Source of the DNA: Clostridiaceae bacterium
GTDB taxonomy: Bacteria; Bacillota; Clostridia; Oscillospirales; Acutalibacteraceae
Direction: 5' to 3'
Length of the DNA stretch: 32,857 nucleotides
Assembly: GCA_016293225.1 (NCBI GenBank)
Contig: JAEDEQ010000013.1
Location: forward strand, 1 to 32,857
Shown here piece by piece: positions 1 through 8,300 of the stretch. Both the position numbers and the translations under genes were made by a program. Numbering within the stretch: the first letter of the stretch is position 1; the number at the start of each line of letters is the position of its first letter. The notes beneath the pieces were generated by a model, which was not told where the DNA came from, ran no database searches, and was given only the letters and a program-made list of their open reading frames with translations.

Positions 1-573
1 TTCAAGCTCATGGCAGTTTTCCGGGGTTATACTGCAATTAATACGAACCGGAATTCCCATGTCCTTCATGCGCTTGATATTTTTTGAAACCCTTGTAAAA
101 GCCGGCACACCGCAGACTCGCCGATAGGTTTCGTCCGTTGCGCCGTAAAGAGAAACGTTCAGCCTTGAGGGAGGATTCTTTTCAAAAAGGGCGGCCGTCT
201 CTTCGTTCAGAAAATAGCCGTTTGTGTTTATTGAAATAATCAGCCCGAGCGCCTTAAGTCCCTCATATATTTCGGGAAAATCCTTCCTTAAAAGCGGCTC
301 TCCGCCCGTCAGCAAAAGGAATACCATTCCGGCGTCTCTTGCCTGCCTGCCGATTTCAACCCACTGCTTTGCAGTCAGCTCACCGCTGTTTCCGACCCTG
401 TCGCCGTCGGTATGAATGTAGCACATTCCGCAGTGAAAGTTGCAGCCTGCCGTCAGCTCAAAGGTGCCGGAGACGGGCAATTTCAGTTTTCCTCCCTTTT
501 CATGAAGAATATAGGAGATTGCAGGCTCATAGGAGACGCATTCGGAATTTTTTTCAATCTTCATTTCAGGCAT
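1..573 (-). CDS. Radical SAM enzyme (partial, N-terminal 191 residues)
   Basis: The frame is open from the ATG at 573 to the window edge, giving 191 codons with no stop. The radical SAM cluster motif CNFHCGMC (CxxxCxxC) lies near residues 46-53, followed by a TGGEP motif near residue 88 that is typical of the SAM-binding part of the fold. The start at 573 is preferred because GGAG lies 8 bases upstream. A second in-frame ATG at 564 would give a 4-base ATGA overlap with the stop of the upstream kinase-like gene but has no ribosome binding site. The gene is the last visible member of the operon with the four-cysteine peptide, so a peptide-modifying role is inferred. The C-terminal half, where a SPASM or Twitch domain would bind auxiliary clusters, is outside the window. 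Radical SAM assignment is firm; substrate is unknown. Confidence 0.88.
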   Translation of the reverse strand, partial: MPEMKIEKNSECVSYEPAISYILHEKGGKLKLPVSGTFELTAGCNFHCGMCYIHTDGDRVGNSGELTAKQWVEIGRQARDAGMVFLLLTGGEPLLRKDFPEIYEGLKALGLIISINTNGYFLNEETAALFEKNPPSRLNVSLYGATDETYRRVCGVPAFTRVSKNIKRMKDMGIPVRINCSITPENCHELE

Positions 574-1406
574 AACTCTTTCTCCAATACTCTGACAGCG
601 CTTTCGTCCGGCAGACATGAAAAGCTGTATACTTTTGCTTTGTCGGCAATCAGACACACCGCGTCCGCCGCTGCCGCGGCGGCTTTCATATCCCACTGAT
701 GATAGGTGATTTTTCCGATAAGCCCCTTAAAGGCCTCAACGGGGGACAAAAGCCGAAGCGTGTTTTCGGCGCCTTGCGAAAGCAAAAGAATTGCCTCAAC
801 GGGCGCGCCTAAGTTTTCGCTGATACCGCTCGTGCCGCAAAACGGAATGCCCCAGGCAAAAAGCTTTCCGTTTTTTTCGCCGACAACCGCCCGGTCGCCG
901 TTAACGGTTTTGCCTGCGCCGAACTTTTCCCAAAGGGCTGCCTGCGTTGATTTTCCAACCTGCTTGTCAGCCGAAAAAAGCAGAGCCTTTTTGTTCACCT
1001 GAACAAAAGAGCAGTGCAAAATCACCTTTCGGCTTTTTAGAAGAAGGTCGGGCAGGTCGAGCGCTTCAAATATCATTTTATCCCACAGCTCGCCCGGATA
1101 ATTAACAAAGAGCAGTTCCTGCTCTCCGCCCGAAACACGGCAGGCAAATTCAGTGTAGCAATCCATCAAGCTGTTGAAATAACTGCAATAGGTGTATCGC
1201 AGGATACCGCTTGAGTAAACCTTTCTCAAATTATTGCAAAGCAAAAGCCGCCCCTCGGCAGTAGGTAGGGCGCCGCGCACAATTTTCACCGTAATATCAG
1301 CTTTTTCATCAGAAATGAACTTTGAATATAAGCGGCTGTCACCGATTTTTCCGTCGCTTTCAAGAGCAATCACGCAATCTCCGATTTTGTAGGCTTTAGT
1401 TTGCAT
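561..1406 (-). CDS. HPr-kinase-like P-loop protein of a peptide-modification operon
   Basis: This 281-residue protein has a Walker A motif, ADKQVGKST, at residues 146-154. It is preceded by an LHCSFV stretch at 130-135 that resembles the HxS motif before the P-loop in HPr-kinase-like (PEPCK-fold) proteins. NGDRAVV near 169-175 and GIPFCGT near 186-192 fit the later nucleotide/metal-binding and PW.GT-like segments, and the tail LPDESAV also fits. HPr-kinase-related proteins are known from lasso-peptide and other RiPP clusters, some of which phosphorylate the precursor. The start overlaps the stop of the preceding gene by 11 bases and its end overlaps the radical SAM start by 13 bases, so translation is probably coupled. 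A role as peptide kinase or as chaperone is inference. The N-terminal 120 residues are not assigned to any family. Confidence 0.75.
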   Translation of the reverse strand: MQTKAYKIGDCVIALESDGKIGDSRLYSKFISDEKADITVKIVRGALPTAEGRLLLCNNLRKVYSSGILRYTYCSYFNSLMDCYTEFACRVSGGEQELLFVNYPGELWDKMIFEALDLPDLLLKSRKVILHCSFVQVNKKALLFSADKQVGKSTQAALWEKFGAGKTVNGDRAVVGEKNGKLFAWGIPFCGTSGISENLGAPVEAILLLSQGAENTLRLLSPVEAFKGLIGKITYHQWDMKAAAAAADAVCLIADKAKVYSFSCLPDESAVRVLEKELCLK

Positions 1407-2100
1407 ACGTTACAAAAACCACCTTGCTGCTTTCCTTTTTAAAATGCGAAGCCGGAAGCTGACGAAGCTCGCCGACTTTCAGTCCGCCGCCGGCAACGGT
1501 TCTGTATGTGATTCCGCCGTACCAGTCGGAGTTTTCGTCAATGTTTTTATAGTAGACAAAAATATCAGAGCCTATGTACGAGCCGGAAATATTTTTGATG
1601 TTCAGCACGCCGTCGTGGACGGTAATTTCAAAAATATCGGGATAAACCGTTGGCGAAGACGGGAATTCAATGCTTTGGACAAGCCGGGCGGCTTTAATTT
1701 TCATATCTTCGGCAAACTTGCGGCCGTTTTTTTCAAAAACAGTCATCAGACTGCCGGCAAAAAGCGTTGTCAGCCGGAACTCAAGCTTTTCCTTGTCTGT
1801 TTCAATAACAAGGTCAATCAGCTGAAAATGCTTGTCCGTGTTGTTTTTGATAATAATTGCCGCCGTATTTTCCGTTTTGCTGTCTTTTCCGTCCTCCGGA
1901 AAAGTACCCGAAATGCCTTTGAATCCGATAATTTCACAGCCGTTTGAAAGCGTATACAAAAGCTTTGTCTGCGTATTTTCAGCGGTTGTTTTATTTATAT
2001 CGTCCGCCGTGTTTTTGTTTTTTGCAATCATAACGCCGATAAGCACCGCCAAAAGCACCGCAAGAGCGGCAATAACGGCAATCGGACCTTTCTTTTTCAT
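1396..2100 (-). CDS. Membrane-anchored protein of unknown function in the peptide operon
   Basis: The protein has 234 residues from the ATG at 2100, which has a GGGTG ribosome binding site 7 bases upstream. The frame extends further upstream but would run through the intergenic hairpin. After MKKKG there is one hydrophobic segment (about residues 6-25), then a charged linker and an extracytoplasmic domain of about 190 residues rich in beta-type sequence. The C-terminal part carries GITYRTVAGGGLKVGE and ASHF, followed by a KVVFVTYAN end. I recall this kind of ending from small clostridial surface proteins but cannot name a family. It lies between the peptide gene and the kinase-like gene and overlaps the latter. 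It could be an immunity, sensor, chaperone or export accessory protein; none of these is shown by the sequence. Confidence 0.7.
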   Translation of the reverse strand: MKKKGPIAVIAALAVLLAVLIGVMIAKNKNTADDINKTTAENTQTKLLYTLSNGCEIIGFKGISGTFPEDGKDSKTENTAAIIIKNNTDKHFQLIDLVIETDKEKLEFRLTTLFAGSLMTVFEKNGRKFAEDMKIKAARLVQSIEFPSSPTVYPDIFEITVHDGVLNIKNISGSYIGSDIFVYYKNIDENSDWYGGITYRTVAGGGLKVGELRQLPASHFKKESSKVVFVTYAN

Positions 2101-2121
2101 GCAATTCACCCTTAACAAGTC

Positions 2122-2153
2122 AGGGTCTGCCGAAAAATATGCCGGCAGACCCT
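2122..2153 (-). terminator. Strong hairpin between peptide gene and downstream operon genes
   Basis: An 11-bp perfect inverted repeat (2122-2132 with 2143-2153) encloses a 10-base loop, just after the peptide stop codon. In the minus direction it is followed by ACTTGTTAAG rather than a clean T-run, so it is probably a leaky terminator or an mRNA-stabilising/processing hairpin, not a full stop. Such a position would let the peptide message exceed that of the modification genes. Confidence 0.6.
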
Positions 2154-2158
2154 CAAAA

Positions 2159-2398
2159 TTATGACTCAAAAACGTTGTTGTCCGCAACTGGAACATGATA
2201 GCAGATATAGTCAAGTCCGCCCGGAGGAGTTGCGTCGCAGCTCATCGCTTCCGTCAGCAGCGTCATACCCCACTGCGGATAATAGATAACGCATTGATTC
2301 GGGGCATTCTGCGAAAGCATGGCGCAGCCGGAGGATATGTCGGTTGAAAGAGCAAGACTTTCAAAGTTTATCATTGGTTTCAAATACTTCTTCTTCAA
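2159..2398 (-). CDS. Four-cysteine small peptide, candidate RiPP precursor
   Basis: This gene of 79 codons starts with TTG at 2398, supported by a strong GGAGGGG ribosome binding site about 6 bases upstream, inside the end of the giant gene. Start and upstream stop share the four bases TTGA (2395-2398). The N-terminal part (MKKKYLKP, then NFESLALST) is lysine-rich and looks like a leader, ending in a DISSGC stretch. The rest contains cysteines at 25, 36, 54 and 66 and is rich in Pro, Gly, Tyr and polar residues, like a core. I recall small clostridial peptides with a similar KxYxKPxxxFExxxLSxxIxxGC pattern but cannot cite a named family. With radical SAM and HPr-kinase-like genes downstream, a ribosomally made and modified peptide is the best reading. 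There is no Sec signal peptide and no exporter or protease is visible. The gene call is firm; the function is inference. Confidence 0.75.
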   Translation of the reverse strand: MKKKYLKPMINFESLALSTDISSGCAMLSQNAPNQCVIYYPQWGMTLLTEAMSCDATPPGGLDYICYHVPVADNNVFES

Positions 2399-5300
2399 AA
2401 CAAACCCCTCCAGAATGCGATAATTTTGTTAATGAACTCCCTTAATCGCTCCAATATACTCAGCTTCTTGACCTCAAGCTTCGGCGAGGAAAGGGAAGCG
2501 GTTTCGCCCTCTGCATCAAAAACGGCAATGTTGCAGACAACAGTTCCTGCCTTTTCGGCTTTAAAGCTGTAAGTCCAGATTTTTATTCCGTCCCTGTACG
2601 GCGTACCGTCAGTGTAAACCGTTTCACATTCGGCAACCTTTGCGCCGTCAACCGAGACTGACGAAACATCAAGATCGGTAATAATCTTAAGAATTGCCGT
2701 TGAGTTTTGCTTGATGCTGTCGTTCTCCCAGCTTATGCTCCTGACCCTTTCGTAAACGGGGAGACTGTTTACCGTCAGCTCAGGTGTTTCAAATGGCTTG
2801 CTTTCGGCTCCCTCTTCGTTTGAAAGGATAACCTTGGCAGTCACTTTGCCGTAATGCTCGGCAGTAAAGCTGAATGTCCATTCCTTTTGGCCGTTTTCGG
2901 CAATTTTGCAGTCCGTAACGCTTGTGCCGTCAACACTGACAGCCGTAACGTCAAGGTCGGTCAGCACACGGAGCGTTGCCTTATCAAACTGATTTACGCT
3001 TTCGGAAATCCAGCTGAGCGAAACATTTTCGGGCTCAAATTCTTCCTGCTGCGGCTCGTCCGAAAGGGCAAAGGTGCGAAGCGCCATAAGAGCCATTCTC
3101 GGCGTTGCGCTTGTAACCGCAAGGGAAAGGCCGTCAGCCGTCAGAGACTCCGGCTCAGAGTAGGTCCACTTGAAGTTGGTGAGCGAAATAATGCTGTCTG
3201 AATTGTTAATCAGGATAATCGGGTACTTTGTTTTGTATGTGCCCTGAGCCTTGAACTCCTCGTCCCAGACAACAAAGGAGGTGAGACGTCTGAACATCTC
3301 GTGACCGCCGCTAATCGTCACCGGAGTGGGAGCCGTGTAGTTCGAGTTCATGCACAAAAGGGTACCGTCGGAATTTCCCGAAACAACCTTCATGCCGAGC
3401 TGAAGACTTTCCGGCTCAATCGCTCTGTCGGAGGTCACATGGAAGGCGATTGCCTGTCCCTTTGCAAGGTAAAGCTCGTTGTTCGGTCCTGACTCAAGAT
3501 ACTTATCGCTGATACCCGTGTTGTCAAGGGCGGCGATGCCGTCAATGAATACGGCTCCCTTTGCGTACTGACTTTCATCAAGATTATAAACCGAGTCATA
3601 GAAAGTCTTTGCGGAAATGACGTTGTCACGGATTTCCATATACTGCGGAATATATTCCTTATCCTTGATATAGGCTTCGCCGACAACGGACATCGGGTCG
3701 GGCTCCGGTCCTGCCGGGTCATAAATGCGAACCGAATCAACATAGACCTTATAAGCGTTGTAGCTTGCGCCGGTCTTGTCGTAATTCATGTCGAACGCCC
3801 AGCCGTATTTCGGCGTAACAACAACCCTGTAGGTTCCGTAAGCAAGGTCCCTTGAACGGATAACCGGAACCTGATAAAGTCCGTCGGTTGAGGTCGGGTT
3901 CGGAACAAATTCGCCCTTGTCGCTGTCGTAGCTGTAGCCGTAGTAGGTCTGAACAACGTAATTTTTAACGCGCTTGCCGCTCGTGTCATACACTGCAACG
4001 AGCATGGCGCCCGTGTCCGCGTTTGTAACGCTGAACAGGTCAAAGCCGGTTCCGCAGAAAGTGAATTCCGCCGTCGGCTCCTTTCCGAGCGAGCCTTCGT
4101 CAACAACAACGCTTTTTGCGCTGCCGAGACTGTACGTTGAAACGCTGTCGTCATAAGCGCCGTCGCGTCCGTAAACATTGTTTGCGTCGTACTGCGAAAG
4201 GCTGAAGGTTCCGGGTCTGTCCTGAGCCTGGAACTTGTCGGTGTAGGTTGTTCCCTCGGTCTGCCACTTGTAGTTTCCGCTGTCATAAAATGTGAAGAAC
4301 GAATCCTCATAATAGATATTCGTTGCCGGAATGACGGTAATCGTTGTGTAATAATATCTTCCGTCAGCGGTGAGATATTCGTAATAGAACACCTCTTCAT
4401 CGCTCATGGTCATATTTGTCGGCTGATAGATGACATTTTTGCCTGAAATTTCGGCGATTCCGTTTTCAAGCGTCAGCGATTGCGCCGCTGAAACAAGCCG
4501 GCTTTCGGTGTAGGCCTGCGTGTTGAGAACCGTTGCGTCCGCAACAGCCGTACCGAGTGCGTTTACCGTTCCGCCCTTTATCAGGTCATTAGCCGCAAGG
4601 CTGATTTTAACGGGCAGACCGTAGTCGATAACAACCGCGTCGGGAATGATTCCCGAGTTATAAAGAACGGCAAAAGCAACGTTTGTGTTCGTATAGCCCG
4701 TTGCGCCGGCAACAACACCGTTCTGGTTGTATTTGTAGGTTCCGTCGTAATAATACGTTGTGACAACAGCTTTGCCCTCGTCAACGATTACCGCCTGACT
4801 TTCGTTGTCGCCGCTCGAAATTCTGACAATATATTCGGCGTTCGGGTTGAACAGCAGGTAACCGTTCGGAAGCTTTTCGCTTGCAATAAGATCGATTGCG
4901 GAAAGCTCGCCGCTGGAGTTGAGAAGCACGGTTTCGCTCTGCTTGTTGCCGACAAGAACCCTTTCCTCGAACGGAACAACAACACCGTCGGAGTTTACCG
5001 GCTGTCCGTTTTCGTTAACAAGATAGAATTCGTAGTTGACCGCCGCTTCTTTCCAGCCGAGAGACGGAACCGGGAAAACCTGCTGACAGGTCACGTCAAG
5101 ATAGTTCTGATAGTCAAGAACGGCATATTCATTCGTGTCATAGGTTCCTGCCGCTCTTTCGCCCTCTGCGGAGCCTTCAAGATATGCGTAATACTTCAGC
5201 GTAATTTCGTCTCGGTCAATGTCGCCGATATTCCACTTGAACTGCTCGTTGAGAACGTCATAGGTGATATATTTGCCGACGATTTTGTTGGAGCTTACGT

Positions 5301-8300
5301 CATAGATGTTCGTTGCGCCCGAGCCAATCTGATTTGAATATGCCGCTGTCAGCGCACCGCTTGCGTTCGTTTCAAAGGTAATTTTTTCATGAACGGAATA
5401 GCTGTTTCTTGTGCCGTCGCTGTTGAGCGTCCACGAGCCTATTTCGATATACGGAGCCGGGTCAAGGTTTATGGTTGCCATGCCGTTGCCGAGAGTAAAG
5501 CTTTGCGCGAACTGAAGATTAAAGTTTTCGCCCATCTGGTCGGTTGCAACCGCATTGTTTGCCGCGTAAATGATACTTTCAAGAATTCTGTCATAGGCCT
5601 CCTGAAGATTGGAGTCGGCACGGTAGAAATTATCCTCCGTTGAAGCAATTCTTTGGAGAACGCCCTCAGTCAGGCTTCCTCTTGCATCGCTCGAATAACC
5701 GATTGAAAAGACGGTTGCGCCGAGACCCGTTCTGTATCCGTCGTAATAGGAAAGAGCGGGCAAATCCACATCAGAGCCCAAAGGAGCCTTGATTGCCTCG
5801 GCAAACCAGTTGTTACCGTCCGTGTTAAAGTAATCGGCAATGGGATATTTTGCGGGGTCTTTAAGATAGTTTGCAAGTGTTGCCTGTGTTTCGTCACCGG
5901 TCAGCCATGCGGTTGTAACATCGTCATATGTCAGCTGAACACGGTTGAATACATACGGTTCACCGTCAGACATGAAGACAACAACCTTTTTCTTGTTGGC
6001 TTTCGGGTCATTCTGCGAAGCCTTCAGAATCTGATAGCACTTTGAAAGACCGTCATCGTAGTTGGTACCGGCGATATCGTTGTACTGAAGCGACTCAATC
6101 TGGGAAACCATATTTTCCGCGTCATCAATCGTTACAAAAGCACCTGCCGGTGTTCCGTCGCCGGTGACGATCCGGTTTTCATTACCGGAAGTGCTGTAAT
6201 TCGGAGAGGTGGAGGTGAAGGATTGGAAGACCTCCGAATATTTATCAAAAGTAACAATGGCAATACGGTTTTTCTCATTCTTGTGGACAAGCTGAAGCGC
6301 AAAATCCTTGGTGTCCTCAATGGCATTCGTCAGCCTGTTGCTATAGTTCATTGAGGACGAATGGTCGAAGACGATAACAACGTCAACCGGCTGAGTCATC
6401 GGAACGCCCGTAACATTAAGCTCAACCTCGGTAACGCCCGATGTCTGGAAGTCGTATCCACCGGCCTTGCCCGAGGCGGTCTTACCGATTCTGACCGAAC
6501 CCTCGTGCGGATATTCGGGGTAATCCTCCGTTGGAGAGGTATAGGAGTCGGAATTTGCATACAGGGTCGTTCTGACGCTTCTTGTAACAGTTTCGCCCGA
6601 CGAATTGGTACCGGTAACGGTCATGGTGACGGATGCAAAGCCCTCAATGCCCGTATAGGTGACAAGACCCTCGTTGTCAATCGAAGCAACATTGGTGTTG
6701 TCGGATTCCCAGGTAACGGTTGTGTTTTGGAGACCGGCAACGTAAGAAAGAAGTCTTTCCGTCATTCCGGGATAAACGTCATAGCGGTTTTGAAGAACAT
6801 TGGTGATATCCTTGCTTCCGCCGTATGCGTCAACATGAATTTCGGTTGTAAAGCTGTCAAATTCCGCGCTTGTCAGCTGACGGTAAATATAAATCGGATA
6901 ATTGTAATACGTTGTCAGTCTGTAATAGTATTCGGAGGAATCGGTATTATATGACAGCCAGTTTCCGCCGGATCGTGAATTGGTCGAATAGACGCGGGAA
7001 TTTGCTGAATCGTAATAAATCTGATAGGCGGTATCGCTGTATTCGTTAAGCGTTTTGGATACCGTAACGCTTCTTGTGCTTCCAACGTTCAAGGCGAGAT
7101 AACCGTTTGCATAATCGGGATTGTCATCGGTTCCGAAGTTGACTTGCTCAACAGAGCGGAAATAGTATTTTCCGTCCGTGCCGCTGTCGATGCATTCCCA
7201 GGCAACGCTTCTGTCGTCAAGGTCAAAATAGGTTCCGTCGCTTCCGTTTTTGAAGCTGACAATATTATCCCAAAGGTACTTGTTTCCGGAGGAATCCGAA
7301 TACGGCCAGCAGTTCATGACGTGGTCAGAGCCTGCCGAGTTGGTGCTTGCAAAGGCATAAATCTGACCGGGCTCAAAATGGTCGGTGATAACATAACGGT
7401 AATCTGCGCCGGAAACGCCGGTAACGTTCAGCGTTGTTGTTGCCGTTGCGGTCTGATAAGTGCCGTCTGCGGACGGTCTTGCCGAAGTTGCCGTAACCGT
7501 AATTTCCGTTCTTCCGTCCTGACCGGTATAGGTTACAAGACCGGTTGACGGGTCAACGGTTGCCACATCGGGATTGCTTGAAGACCATGTATAGACAACA
7601 TTGCTGTTGCTGAAGTTGACCGGAACAGCGGAAAATTGTTCGGTCTGCCACTTGCAGACGTTGGTTCTTGAGAGGACCTTGTTTTCAACGTCCTGATACA
7701 TGGTTCTGATATGAACGGCAGGAACAAGCACAACCTCTTCATAGACATAAACGCCCGTTGTTTCGCCGTCCCATGTTGCCGCGGCACGGAAGTTGCCGTT
7801 GCCGCTGTACCGTATGCCGAGATTATTAGTCTTGGCGTATTTGGTGATAGGCATTGAATCGGAAAGCGTCCAGCTGAATACGCCGTTCTGATACGGGGGA
7901 TTTGCGATGCTTGTGGTTGAAGCGGTACCGAGGAATACCTTATTCGTTGTCGAGTAGTTTTTGTCGTGATAATCGGAATAAAGATAGGTGTTGTCCTCTT
8001 CGCTCTGTAAATAGAAATATCCGCTGTCTGAGGAAGCCGTTGCTTTCCAGACATAGGTATGAAGGTCGGTCGGAACTTCGATATACGGAAGATTGTCTGC
8101 CGTATCAATCTGAACAACCTCATAATCCTTGCCGAGTCTACCGGTTGTCGGAGCCGAGTTTGTCATCGCATAAGCCGCACCCACACTGTTTGATGAAAGA
8201 ATAACATAGCTCTTGCCCGCTTCGAGGGTCGTTGTCAGCTTAAAGACACGGACAGGCTCACTGTCGGTTGTTGTGATATAGGTCACCGACTTAACCGACT

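Noticed and set aside
2101..2214. Upstream extension of the membrane protein to a start at 2214
   Set aside because: It would translate through the hairpin and into the peptide gene; the ATG at 2100 has a good ribosome binding site and begins a normal membrane anchor.
6361..6954. 197-codon open frame on the plus strand inside the giant gene
   Set aside because: Antisense to the vWA and Ig-like coding region; composition follows the complement of Thr/Asp/Ser codons.
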